Assembly: GCA_913045375.1 (NCBI GenBank)
Contig: CAJWQE010000002.1
Location: forward strand, 1 to 64,000
Source of the DNA: an uncultured Halieaceae bacterium
GTDB taxonomy: Bacteria > Pseudomonadota > Gammaproteobacteria > Pseudomonadales > Halieaceae
Length of the DNA stretch: 64,000 bases
Direction of reading: 5' to 3'
Every line of letters begins with the position of its first letter. The first letter of the stretch is position 1. The notes beneath the pieces were generated by a model. The model did no database searches and was not told the origin of the DNA. It saw only the letters and a program-made list of their open reading frames with translations. Below, piece after piece: positions 40,978 through 49,670 of the stretch. A program made the position numbers and the translations under genes.

Positions 40978-41835
40978 GTGTTAAAACCATTGCGTAACCG
41001 AACCATAACCTCATTTAATCCCGCCCAACCAACAACCGATGGTGCTGGCGTTGCCATTAAACGCGTCGCGCTCATGGGTGTGGGCAGTGTCGATCCCGTA
41101 CTAATGATCGACGAACTAAAATCGCCATACCGAGAAGACTTTCAGGCCGGATTCCCACCGCATCCACACCGCGGTATGCAGACGCTCACCTACATGTTGG
41201 CGGGTGGCATTGCGCACGAGGACAGCATGGGGAATCGTGGCGAGATCCGCGAAGGCGGTGTTCAGTGGATGTCCGCGGGCTCGGGCGTCATTCACTCCGA
41301 GATGCCCACGCAAGATACGACGGGGCTACATGGTTTTCAGCTCTGGTTCAATTTGCCAGCCAGACTGAAGATGAGTCCACCTCGCTATCGCGATATTGCG
41401 GGTAGCGAGTTGCCGTCAGTATCGGCAGACGACGTAACCCTTATTGCGATTGCCGGGACATGGTCTGTGGGTGAGGATTTATTGCAGGGTCCCCTAGACG
41501 AGCTTTCACCGATTGCTCAAATGGCTGATTTGCAACTCGCACCTGATGCTGAATATGTGTGTGAGGTTCCGGCCATGGCCAATACCATGGCGTTTGCGTT
41601 TGAAGGCTCACTGCACGCAAATGCGCAAGATTTGCGATCGCCGGGTTTAGCGGTGTTTGAAGCGGGGAACTCGTTGGTGATTCGCGCATCCAAAGAAGGC
41701 GCGCGATGTTTGCTGCTGACTGGGGAACCCATTGGGGAGCCGGTAGTGCAGTACGGCCCTTTTGTTATGAATACACGTGAAGAGATAGAGACCGCGCTCA
41801 ATGAATATCGACTTGGTACGTTTCTTAAGCATTAG
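40978..41835 (+). CDS. Pirin family bicupin protein
   Basis: A 285-residue bicupin. The iron ligands are in FPPHPHRGMQTLTYMLAGG (about 59-77) with GGVQWMSAGSGVIHSEMP (about 91-108), the pirin pattern of three histidines and a glutamate. Some bacterial pirins degrade quercetin or modulate pyruvate dehydrogenase; the specific role is unknown. It starts at GTG 40978 with only a weak ribosome-binding site. Confidence 0.92.
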   Translation: MLKPLRNRTITSFNPAQPTTDGAGVAIKRVALMGVGSVDPVLMIDELKSPYREDFQAGFPPHPHRGMQTLTYMLAGGIAHEDSMGNRGEIREGGVQWMSAGSGVIHSEMPTQDTTGLHGFQLWFNLPARLKMSPPRYRDIAGSELPSVSADDVTLIAIAGTWSVGEDLLQGPLDELSPIAQMADLQLAPDAEYVCEVPAMANTMAFAFEGSLHANAQDLRSPGLAVFEAGNSLVIRASKEGARCLLLTGEPIGEPVVQYGPFVMNTREEIETALNEYRLGTFLKH

Positions 41836-42109
41836 GTTGGTTGCTCTGGGCTGTCTGACGGCAGTGACCGCCTGCGCCTCTTTGCCCGCGGATCTTTTTG
41901 GGCAAGGGCCAGCTGATCCTGAGGTATCGGAGGCTCCTGCACTGCAAACCGTTCAATGCGATGAGCCAAGGCCTAAAATTTGCACGCTGCAATACGAACC
42001 GGTCTGCGCCGTGATGGAGTCGGGATCCATTAACACGTACCCTTCGGCCTGTAATGCCTGTGCTGATATCGCTGTCAGCGCCTGGCGACCTGAACCCTGC
42101 GAGGAGTAA
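41801..42109 (+). CDS. Small lipoprotein with Kazal-like domain
   Basis: A 102-residue exported protein. A hydrophobic signal ending VTAC (lipobox, Cys about 25) is followed by a short linker. Then comes a Cys-rich domain: CTLQYEPVCAVMESG, then TYPSACNACADI (about 61-90), matching the Kazal pattern C-x-PVC-x-TY-x-C-x-C. Kazal domains in animals inhibit serine proteases; bacterial single-domain versions are poorly understood. The start overlaps the pirin end by 35 bases, and it is 2 bases before the transporter gene. Confidence 0.8.
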   Translation: MNIDLVRFLSIRLVALGCLTAVTACASLPADLFGQGPADPEVSEAPALQTVQCDEPRPKICTLQYEPVCAVMESGSINTYPSACNACADIAVSAWRPEPCEE

Positions 42110-42111
42110 AC

Positions 42112-43416
42112 ATGTCATTAACCAACCGAATTTTGCTGGCAATGGTTTTGGGGATTGGTCTTGGGTCAGTCCTAGAGGTGGTCTTGGGATCACTGAGTCC
42201 AGACAGTGGCCTTTACGGGTTTTTGTACAACGGCATGGTCATGGGCCTGTTCGATGTCCTCGGCCGGATTTTCATTGCGTCGCTCAAGTTGCTTGTTGTG
42301 CCTTTGGTTCTGGTGTCTCTGATTTGCGGTATGGCAGCTCTCGGCGCCAGTAGCCGCATGGGACCCATCGCAGGAAAGACCTTGGGGCTTTACCTCGTCA
42401 CGACCTGTATCGCTGTAAGCTTAGGTTTGGCGATTGCCTTGGCTGTTGGCCCTGGCGAAGGCGTTAATGCGGTTGCGAGTTCCGACTTTGTGCCGAAAGA
42501 GGCGCCGCCTATCAAAGAAACACTGATCAATATTTTCCCGACCAACCCTGTCGCCGCCATGGCCGAAGGCAACATGCTTCAGGTGATCGTGTTCGCTTTA
42601 CTCGTGGGCTTCGCACTGACACGTGCGGGTGAGGCGGGGCAGCGTTTGATTGCCTGGTTCCAAGATATGGAAGTTGTTGTGATGAAAATGGTGGGAGTGC
42701 TGATTGAACTTGCGCCTTACGGTGTTTTCGCGCTGCTGACCAAGCTTTTTGCCACCATGGGATTCGGTACCATTTTCGATTTGGCAGCGTACTTCTTTAC
42801 GCTACTCGGTGTGCTCCTGTTCCATGGATTGGTGGTTTACGGTCTGGTTTTACGAACACTCACGCCGCTGTCTCCCGCAATGTTGCGACAGAAGATGCGC
42901 CGCGTCTGGGCCTTTGCGTTCTCTACTTCATCGTCGGGGGCCACCTTGCCTGTAACGCTAAGAACCGTTGAGAAGCGGCTTGGCGTGAATAAAAGTGTCG
43001 CTGGTTTTTCTGTGCCTTTAGGCGCAACCATCAATATGGATGGCACCGCTATCATGCAAGGTGTTGCCACTGTTTTCATTGCGCAGGTTTACGGTATTGA
43101 CCTGTCCAGCAGCCAGCTTCTGATGGTTGTGCTCACCGCCACGCTGGCGTCCATTGGGACCGCCGCGGTGCCCAGCGCAGGATTGATTATGCTGTCGCTC
43201 GTATTGACGCAGGCGGGACTACCGGTCGAAGGGATTGCGCTAATTCTTGGTGTGGACCGTTTACTGGATATGGTTAGAACAGCCGTTAATGTCACGGGTG
43301 ATGCCACGGTATCGACCGTGGTCGCCTACCATGAAGGGCAACTCGATGAAGTGGTGTTCAATGATCCGGACGCCGATATTGAGGGTGACGATGAGACACA
43401 GAGGGCAGCATCATGA
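42112..43416 (+). CDS. Sodium:dicarboxylate/amino-acid symporter (DAACS family)
   Basis: A 434-residue inner-membrane secondary transporter of the GltP/DctA/GltPh family. Hairpin 1 carries the serine-rich STSSSGATLPVTL (about 270-282), helix 7 has GATINMDGTAI (about 304-314), and the C-terminal helix has DRLLDMVRTAVNVTGD (about 384-399), where an arginine in the same place usually marks acidic substrate specificity. AGGAG precedes the ATG. Exact substrate is uncertain. Confidence 0.93.
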   Translation: MSLTNRILLAMVLGIGLGSVLEVVLGSLSPDSGLYGFLYNGMVMGLFDVLGRIFIASLKLLVVPLVLVSLICGMAALGASSRMGPIAGKTLGLYLVTTCIAVSLGLAIALAVGPGEGVNAVASSDFVPKEAPPIKETLINIFPTNPVAAMAEGNMLQVIVFALLVGFALTRAGEAGQRLIAWFQDMEVVVMKMVGVLIELAPYGVFALLTKLFATMGFGTIFDLAAYFFTLLGVLLFHGLVVYGLVLRTLTPLSPAMLRQKMRRVWAFAFSTSSSGATLPVTLRTVEKRLGVNKSVAGFSVPLGATINMDGTAIMQGVATVFIAQVYGIDLSSSQLLMVVLTATLASIGTAAVPSAGLIMLSLVLTQAGLPVEGIALILGVDRLLDMVRTAVNVTGDATVSTVVAYHEGQLDEVVFNDPDADIEGDDETQRAAS

Positions 43417-44063
43417 GCCTGTCGGTAACCGTCGTCCCCGTCACGCCATACCAGCAGAACTGCTCGATCATCAAATGCGAGACCACAGGGCTGGCCGCGG
43501 TGGTCGACCCGGGTGGTGATACCGATCGCATCAAGGCCGCCATCGAAAAGATGGGCGCTAAGGTAGAGAAGATCTTGCTCACTCACGGACACATGGACCA
43601 CTGCGCTGCGGCGGATGTCTTGCGCAAAGAGTGGCAGGTACCCATCGAAGGCCCGGAGGAGGGCGATCGGTTTTGGATCGATAATCTGCCCAAGTGGTGC
43701 GAGATGTCAGGCTTTCCCATGGCTGAAGCTTTTGAGCCCGACCGTTGGCTTGTTGACGGTGACACCGTAACAGTCGGCGCCCTTGAGCTCGCTGTTATCC
43801 ATTGTCCGGGCCACACCCCAGGGCATGTGGTCTTTTATGACGGAGCACAGCGATTGGCATGGGTGGGCGATGTCATTTTTGCGGGCTCCATCGGGCGCAC
43901 CGACTTTCCAAAAGGCAACCACAACGAACTCATTCACTCGATAAGAGAGAAGCTATTTCCGCTCGGTGATAACGTTCAATTCGTTCCTGGACATGGGCCG
44001 GATTCCACGTTCGGTCGCGAACGCGCAACCAACCCCTTTGTTGCCGATACCCAGTTCGGCTAA
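43413..44063 (+). CDS. Metallo-beta-lactamase-fold hydrolase (YcbL-like glyoxalase II type)
   Basis: A 216-residue binuclear zinc hydrolase. The metal motif LTHGHMDHCAAADVL (about 55-69) is intact, followed by HCPGHTPGHVVFY, WVGDVIFAGSIGRTDFPKGN and a late FVPGHGPDS, the glyoxalase II/YcbL layout without the C-terminal glutathione-binding domain. It overlaps the transporter stop by ATGA. It likely hydrolyses a thioester such as S-lactoylglutathione. Confidence 0.88.
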   Translation: MSLSVTVVPVTPYQQNCSIIKCETTGLAAVVDPGGDTDRIKAAIEKMGAKVEKILLTHGHMDHCAAADVLRKEWQVPIEGPEEGDRFWIDNLPKWCEMSGFPMAEAFEPDRWLVDGDTVTVGALELAVIHCPGHTPGHVVFYDGAQRLAWVGDVIFAGSIGRTDFPKGNHNELIHSIREKLFPLGDNVQFVPGHGPDSTFGRERATNPFVADTQFG

Positions 44064-44075
44064 GTCGGATGCCGC

Positions 44076-45152
44076 TTAGGCGGCCACGAATCCATCCCAA
44101 GTCGCCATGTAATCGATGAACTTGGGTCCTAACCCCTGAGCCGCGAGGTGCTCCCTGGTGACAGGCAAGGCGTGCATTTCGAAATCGGCATTTGCCAGTG
44201 CTTGCCTCGGGAAATCAGCATGGATAACCGCTGCGCGGCCTACGAGCACAAAGTCCAAGCCACTCTCGATGGCTCGCTCACAAGCCTCCGCCGAATACAA
44301 CTTACCGGCTGCGCCCAGTGCGACTCCTTTTCGAGGTAAGTCGGCGAACACTTTGAGCAGGGACTGTCCTGCAAAGGCTTCATCGTGCGCATCTTTGAAA
44401 ACGTCCCAGAGCGACATATCAAGATAATCGAGGCGAGGATCGACCAGCAGCTCCGATGCTAGATCGCGTATTTCCTCTGTCCGCTGACCAAAGCGCTCGG
44501 GTGATAGGCGAACTCCCAGACTGAACTCTCGACCACAGGCTTGGTTTATCCCAGCAATGATGTCGAACAGCACTTTTGCTCGCTTCTCGGGAGAGCCACC
44601 GTACGCGTCATCGCGACGATTGAACTGGGGGCTTAGAAACTGCGCGAGTAGGTAGCCGTGCGCACCGTGGAGCTGAACGCCATCGAACCCTGCTCGCTGA
44701 CTACGAACGGCAGCAGCAATACAGTCCTCGATAAAACCCTCGACTTCTTCGACGGTCATGGCTTTTGAGCCCGTCGACTCATCGTCAGAGGGGCACATTG
44801 GTACATCGTCGCAGTAACTACCCATGGCACGCATGCCGCCGTGGTGGAGTTGGACAACGGCGTGGCTGCCGTGCGCTTTAATCCCCTCTGCAAGTCGCGC
44901 GAGACCTTCTAGGTGCAGGTCTTCGTGTGCGCCTAACTGTCCAGGGAAGCCCACGCCTCGGTGCTGTACAGAGGTCGCACAAGTCATGGTCAGCCCAAAC
45001 CCACCCTCGGCCCTGCGGGTGAGCCAGTGGTACTCGTCATCACTGAGTACGCCGTCAGCACCGCTCTGCAGATTGGTCAGTGCGGCGAGCATGTAGCGGT
45101 TCTTAATAGTCGATCCGTTAGCAAAGGTGAAAGGAGCTGCCAGAGCGCTCAT
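44076..45152 (-). CDS. Old yellow enzyme-type NADH:flavin oxidoreductase
   Basis: A 358-residue FMN TIM-barrel reductase. It shows VQLHHGGMRA, the signature FDGVQLHGAHGYLLAQFLSP (about 160-179) with catalytic-site histidines, FNRRDDAYGGS and the phosphate-binding GLDFVLVGRAAV near the C-terminus. Substrates of this family are alpha,beta-unsaturated carbonyls or nitro compounds; the one used here is unknown. It sits 17 bases downstream of the amidohydrolase gene. Confidence 0.9.
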   Translation of the reverse strand: MSALAAPFTFANGSTIKNRYMLAALTNLQSGADGVLSDDEYHWLTRRAEGGFGLTMTCATSVQHRGVGFPGQLGAHEDLHLEGLARLAEGIKAHGSHAVVQLHHGGMRAMGSYCDDVPMCPSDDESTGSKAMTVEEVEGFIEDCIAAAVRSQRAGFDGVQLHGAHGYLLAQFLSPQFNRRDDAYGGSPEKRAKVLFDIIAGINQACGREFSLGVRLSPERFGQRTEEIRDLASELLVDPRLDYLDMSLWDVFKDAHDEAFAGQSLLKVFADLPRKGVALGAAGKLYSAEACERAIESGLDFVLVGRAAVIHADFPRQALANADFEMHALPVTREHLAAQGLGPKFIDYMATWDGFVAA

Positions 45153-45169
45153 AAGCTTATCCTCGGTTA

Positions 45170-46873
45170 TTAGTTTTGGTGTGCGGTACCGGCGTAAACA
45201 GTACCGATGACCTCAATTGATCGTAATTGTTCAAGCGGCACGGTCAGTGGATCAGCCGCCAGCACAGTAAAGTCCGCCGCCTTTCCAGCCCGTATTGAGC
45301 CGATAGAATCTTCGAGCCCCAAGATCCACGCCGCGTCGATGGTAATCGCTTTCAGCGCACCGTATCGACTCATTACTTCTCCTTGTCCGGTTTTTTCACC
45401 CGATATATTTTCTCGTGCGACTGCAGTCCACATCAGTGTCAGCGGTGAGAGTGGTGCCATTGGGCTGTCAGAGTGGAGTCCAACGGGAACACCTTTTGAT
45501 TCCAAGGAGCCGAGTCGAACCATTTGGGGTCCCCGATCAGGCCCGAGCCAATCGCCGCTGTACATCTCGGACAGAATGTAATGGTAGTAAGGGTTTGCGG
45601 AGACAGCCGCGCCGAGGGCTGCAAGCTTTCGGTTTTGATCTTCCGTACTGTAGGCAAAGTGCTCCAGCGTCATGCGGTGATCAGCACGAGGACTCTCGCG
45701 CAACAGGTAGTCCAGAAGATCAATGAAGCGTGCCGTGGCGGCATCACCATTACTGTGCGCATGAATCTGAAAGCCAGCGTCCCAAAACGTTTTGGCGAAT
45801 GTCTCGAGTGTGGGGACATCGACCATCCATACACCCGTGTGCCCGTCGAGGTAGCCAGGTGACCCCATCTGGGAGAGGCCCGAAAAGATCGCACCATCAA
45901 TCATGAGTTTGAAGTGATTACCCACCGTCACTTGATCATCATTCATGGTTTGCCATTCGCGGACTTCAGCAAGCGCTTGCTCCGCGGATTTTTGCCGTGT
46001 GATGAAATCGGTAATGATGGGTGTGAGAAGCACGCGAACACCGACAGGGTCACCGGCCACTGCGGCTTTTACGGCCTGAATTTCAGCAACGGGGTTACCA
46101 AAAATGCCGGTGCCCATATCCGCAGCAGTCGTCACCCCTGATTCGTGCATCATGGAGAGGAAGTTCTGCATGCCCTTCATGTAGCGAGCAGGCTCAAAGA
46201 GAAATCCCATGCGCGGGAATACTGCTCTCAGGCCCAGTTCATAGAAGTGGCCTCGTTCCCAGCTGGCTCCATGAGGAATGGCATCCGCATCATCCTTGGT
46301 AACGCCCAGGAGTTCCCAGGCTGCATCATTGCCAATGAGCTCATGAAACGAGCGGTGCCAGAGCATAACCGGTGTATCGCCAAACCAGTCGTTGAGATCA
46401 TCCCGCCACACCTCGCCGTGCCACAGCGGGTGATAGCCAAAGGCGACAAACGGTACTGACGCATCATCATGTTGCGCGACCAGATTTTGCAGTGCACTTC
46501 GGTAGCCCTCGGGCGTTGTCGCTCCCGGGAAATCACCGGTGGGTAGGTACCAGTCATCGGGTGCAAGAAAGGGGAACTGTGTCAAAACTGCAGGCAGAGT
46601 AGGGTGGACATGAGGATCAATGAAGCCCGGTGTCATGACCTTGTCTTCGAACTGTCGGTCGATCCGCGCACCGCGTGCAGCAATCAGCGGGCTCAGGCTA
46701 TCCAAGGAGCCAACGGCCAAGACTTTTCCATCTTCCACCGCTACGGCGGTCGCCTCGGGTAGTGCGGGTTCCATGGTTCGAATGAGCTTGGCCGTGTAAA
46801 CCACAGTTTCCGCTTGGATGCCGTGCGTTAGTGACAGCAATGCAAGAGCAACCATTATTGTTATTGGGCGCAT
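45170..46873 (-). CDS. Exported metal-dependent amidohydrolase (YtcJ-like)
   Basis: A 567-residue amidohydrolase-fold enzyme with a signal peptide (about 1-21, MRPITIMVALALLSLTHGIQ). ATG 46873 is supported by GGGAGGT five bases upstream. Metal ligands are visible in PGFIDPHVHPT (HxH, about 84-94), FQIHAHSNGDAA, LEHFAYST and GLHSDSPMAP (late aspartate). This pattern matches the YtcJ/amidohydrolase 3 group, of broad unknown specificity. A 59-base gap separates it from the operon upstream. Confidence 0.88.
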   Translation of the reverse strand: MRPITIMVALALLSLTHGIQAETVVYTAKLIRTMEPALPEATAVAVEDGKVLAVGSLDSLSPLIAARGARIDRQFEDKVMTPGFIDPHVHPTLPAVLTQFPFLAPDDWYLPTGDFPGATTPEGYRSALQNLVAQHDDASVPFVAFGYHPLWHGEVWRDDLNDWFGDTPVMLWHRSFHELIGNDAAWELLGVTKDDADAIPHGASWERGHFYELGLRAVFPRMGFLFEPARYMKGMQNFLSMMHESGVTTAADMGTGIFGNPVAEIQAVKAAVAGDPVGVRVLLTPIITDFITRQKSAEQALAEVREWQTMNDDQVTVGNHFKLMIDGAIFSGLSQMGSPGYLDGHTGVWMVDVPTLETFAKTFWDAGFQIHAHSNGDAATARFIDLLDYLLRESPRADHRMTLEHFAYSTEDQNRKLAALGAAVSANPYYHYILSEMYSGDWLGPDRGPQMVRLGSLESKGVPVGLHSDSPMAPLSPLTLMWTAVARENISGEKTGQGEVMSRYGALKAITIDAAWILGLEDSIGSIRAGKAADFTVLAADPLTVPLEQLRSIEVIGTVYAGTAHQN

Positions 46874-46932
46874 GAGACCTCCCTCTGTCGCCACGCCATG
46901 ATGTCATGAAATGTGGGATGACAGCAGTAGAC

Positions 46933-48342
46933 CTATCGAAGAACTTTTAGCCAATCTCCGGTGCGTGGCTCGCCGCTGGGGTAGTAGCCATTGATCAAGC
47001 GCAGTTGGTTTTCTGCGTCGGGCACCCGAACGCCCGAGCTCAGCGATCCGAAGGTGGCACCCCTGGGTACTTGCACGTAGTTTAAGACGTGGCTTTCGCC
47101 CCGCTTTTTCTCTCGCGCAAAGAGGGGTCGGAAGGAGGTGATGATGGTTTTAAATCCTGCATCGGCAGCACCAAAGTCGCTGGCTTCGCCCTCAAACAAA
47201 AAGCGGAATCGGTGATCAACAATACCCAAGCGCTTCTGAACCCCGCCAGCACTTGCCAGTCCCGTCGCGCCCTTCAGGCCTTCGTTCTCAATCGACTCCT
47301 GCCCACTGACCTCACCAGAAGCCAGCTCGGGAAGTGCGTCATCGGGGCTTTTATCAGGGTCTACCTTGGCGATCTTAATTTTGAGAGTCGCATCCGAATC
47401 AGGGGCTTTCGCTACAATTTCCCGCGTGGTCGCCGTCACGACCCAGTCCTCAGGGTGCTCAAAGGTAAAATCCAGTTTGTTGTGGTAGTACCGTAAGGGG
47501 TCGCTTTGCGCCTCGGCGCTCGCACCGACCACCATTCCTTCGGTTTCGCGCCTGAACCGGCCAGGCAGCTCTGGGTTCTCGGGCATCGTGTCGAGATCTA
47601 GGCTGTTGGCTGTCTTGATCACGGTTTGCAGTCGCAAGTCATTTCTCGGGTGGCTGGCATACAGCCCGTGGTAGGTACCGGAGGGTTTACCTGAAGCCTT
47701 GGCAACCGCTTTGCGGTAGCGCTCCTGATCTTTGAGAACACCGATGACCGATAGCAAGGCGTCAGCGTCATATCCACTTTTATGCATGAATTCAGCGCCG
47801 GCCGCGTCCGCTTCGAGTTCCATATCACGGCCGAAGCCTGAAATAAGCTCTGCGCCGTACATGCTGGTCGCGTCATACAGATCGCCCGACCCGGTTAGGA
47901 TCAACGCTGATACCGCTGCTACCTGATTGGTAATGGTCTGGGTTCTCCGGCGCGAATGGTGCCGCTCGGTGATATGCCCGATCTCGTGTGCAATGACGCC
48001 AGCAAGCTCTGCCTCGCTATCGAGGTAGGCAAGTAGGCCTCGGTTGATATAGATAAGACCGCCGGGCAGGGCGAACGCATTGATGTCAGGCGAGTCCAGC
48101 AAGGTAAAGGTGAATTCCTGATTGGGCATGCTGGAGTTGGCGACCAATCGCGCACCGATTTCGTCAATGTAGGCCTGCAACTCGGGATCGTCGTAGATGC
48201 CGATGTTTTCAATCAGCTTCTCGTGCTCTTCAGCAGCATCGGTTGGAATACTAACGGGCCGCCCGCCGACGGTAACCGTCGATGAACCAGCGCAGCCTGC
48301 GATCAGGGCGGTCAAGCAGAGCGAGGCTAAGAGTCGTTTCAT
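46933..48342 (-). CDS. M48 family lipoprotein metalloprotease
   Basis: A 469-residue zinc protease anchored as a lipoprotein (TALIAGC, lipid Cys 17). The active site is VIAHEIGHITERHHS (HExxH at 119-123) with the third ligand in GRDMELEADAAG (about 170-181). A C-terminal half of about 220 residues without catalytic motifs (beta-rich, FTFEHPEDWVVTAT) extends beyond the BepA/LoiP-type core. It is the last gene of the 13-gene envelope cluster, three bases after the preceding gene, and could process or check its components. Confidence 0.9.
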   Translation of the reverse strand: MKRLLASLCLTALIAGCAGSSTVTVGGRPVSIPTDAAEEHEKLIENIGIYDDPELQAYIDEIGARLVANSSMPNQEFTFTLLDSPDINAFALPGGLIYINRGLLAYLDSEAELAGVIAHEIGHITERHHSRRRTQTITNQVAAVSALILTGSGDLYDATSMYGAELISGFGRDMELEADAAGAEFMHKSGYDADALLSVIGVLKDQERYRKAVAKASGKPSGTYHGLYASHPRNDLRLQTVIKTANSLDLDTMPENPELPGRFRRETEGMVVGASAEAQSDPLRYYHNKLDFTFEHPEDWVVTATTREIVAKAPDSDATLKIKIAKVDPDKSPDDALPELASGEVSGQESIENEGLKGATGLASAGGVQKRLGIVDHRFRFLFEGEASDFGAADAGFKTIITSFRPLFAREKKRGESHVLNYVQVPRGATFGSLSSGVRVPDAENQLRLINGYYPSGEPRTGDWLKVLR

Positions 48343-48345
48343 GGC

Positions 48346-49005
48346 TTACGACCCGGCAGACAGATACTGCAGTAGCTGGGTGCCTAGGCTGTCGCAGGCG
48401 GTGTCCTGAACGGGCGCAATGATCGGAATGGGAACAACAACGGCTGGCATGTAGCTTTGTCCACTGGTTAAGGCACTCATCTTTCCGACCTCGGCCCCGT
48501 CGTCAAAGTTCCATATCGTGGCTTCGTATTCGGACTCGGTGCCCCAGGTGCCGAAACCAAAGCATCCGGCACCGGTTGGACCAACACCGCAGGTCATGGA
48601 GCCACTGCTGTTGGTGTCTTGGGTTCGACCATCAATCCAGATCATGTAATTGAGGTCAAGGTCCTCCAGCTTATTCGCTACGCTGGGGAGCATCATTAGT
48701 CGGCCAACGCTCTCAATACTGAGGGGCGCAGTCCGCGGCTCAAACCATGGGTACAGGGCATCGACAAATTGTCGCTCGGGGATCACGCTAATGCTCTCGC
48801 TACCGCGGCTGATGTGATTGCCAATGCAGTCGATGAAATCGGGTTCGGTGTCGTAGTCAGGCGCATGACGCCGACCGAGAACAACAATACTGCCATCCGC
48901 CATACCTGCGACAGGCGCATCGAATGTCATTTCATCGACATTGGCAGTGACACAACCGCCGAGCAGGCCACCAAGCATAAAGACAGAGAGCAGGGCGCGC
49001 TTCAT
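48346..49005 (-). CDS. Lipoprotein of unknown function in the VWA/TolQ cluster
   Basis: I do not recognise this 219-residue protein. It has a lipoprotein signal (LGGLLGGCVTAN, lipid Cys 18) and a beta-rich body with IVVLGRRHAPDY, ISVIPERQFVDAL and YMIWIDGRTQDT, resembling lipoproteins that include a nucleotide-free TolB/CsgG-like strand pattern, though that is weak. Several glycines and two cysteines occur at MTCGVGPTGAGCFGFGT. It overlaps the preceding gene by ATGA and the M48 gene follows in three bases. Confidence 0.8.
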   Translation of the reverse strand: MKRALLSVFMLGGLLGGCVTANVDEMTFDAPVAGMADGSIVVLGRRHAPDYDTEPDFIDCIGNHISRGSESISVIPERQFVDALYPWFEPRTAPLSIESVGRLMMLPSVANKLEDLDLNYMIWIDGRTQDTNSSGSMTCGVGPTGAGCFGFGTWGTESEYEATIWNFDDGAEVGKMSALTSGQSYMPAVVVPIPIIAPVQDTACDSLGTQLLQYLSAGS

Positions 49006-49670
49006 TGAGCCTCCTCGGGATTCTTAATCCAATCCATCACGCCCGGCACACGCAGGAAGCTGGTAATAAAATTGGCACCTGCATCGCGGAGGGCCATGAC
49101 TGCAGCCAAGTTGACGGCATCGATGTCTGACTGCATGAAGGCGGTAGGGGTTTTTCCGTAGGCTGTCAGTGGCCACTCGGCAAAGGGCTGCATGTTTTCT
49201 AGCGAGATGGAGGCATTTTCTTCATCGATAATTTGCTCGGGCTCAACCAGTGCCAGGTTGTAGCGCATCCAGATCTCGTACACTTTGACGTTGGTGTATA
49301 AGGGAATGGCGTACTGAACGTCGGCCACTTTTGGAATGAGGACAGCGTCGACGTCGTAAGTCTGCAGATCTTCGTAGCTCTCAATGAACACCACATTCTG
49401 GAAGAACGCCGGGAAGAGGGTAGACCAGAACTCAACTTGTGCTGTGCCTGTGCTGACCCGCCAGCTGACCTCACCACGACCCGTGGCATCATCGACGAGC
49501 TCGTGCTCTTTAAACTCCTGGGTAAACAGAACACCTACCGATACTGGCACGGGATCCACCAAGGGCGTCGGGAATGACCCTTCCACAATGACTTCTCTAC
49601 TGGTACATGCTGCCAGTACGAGGAGGGTAATAAGCGTCAGTAGACGCTGCGCCTTACGGCCTAAAGTCAT
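49002..49670 (-). CDS. Lipoprotein of unknown function in the VWA/TolQ cluster
   Basis: A 222-residue protein not recognised by family. Lipoprotein signal LLVLAACTSRE (lipid Cys about 22). The body holds alternating strands and helices (VSVGVLFTQEF, VDAVLIPKVADVQYAIP, YEIWMRYNLALVEPEQ) with a look of LptE/YajG-like outer-membrane-associated lipoproteins; this is a guess from pattern. ATG 49670 is chosen because GGA lies six bases upstream; ATG 49694 is possible. It overlaps the second VWA gene by 17 bases. Confidence 0.78.
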   Translation of the reverse strand: MTLGRKAQRLLTLITLLVLAACTSREVIVEGSFPTPLVDPVPVSVGVLFTQEFKEHELVDDATGRGEVSWRVSTGTAQVEFWSTLFPAFFQNVVFIESYEDLQTYDVDAVLIPKVADVQYAIPLYTNVKVYEIWMRYNLALVEPEQIIDEENASISLENMQPFAEWPLTAYGKTPTAFMQSDIDAVNLAAVMALRDAGANFITSFLRVPGVMDWIKNPEEAQ

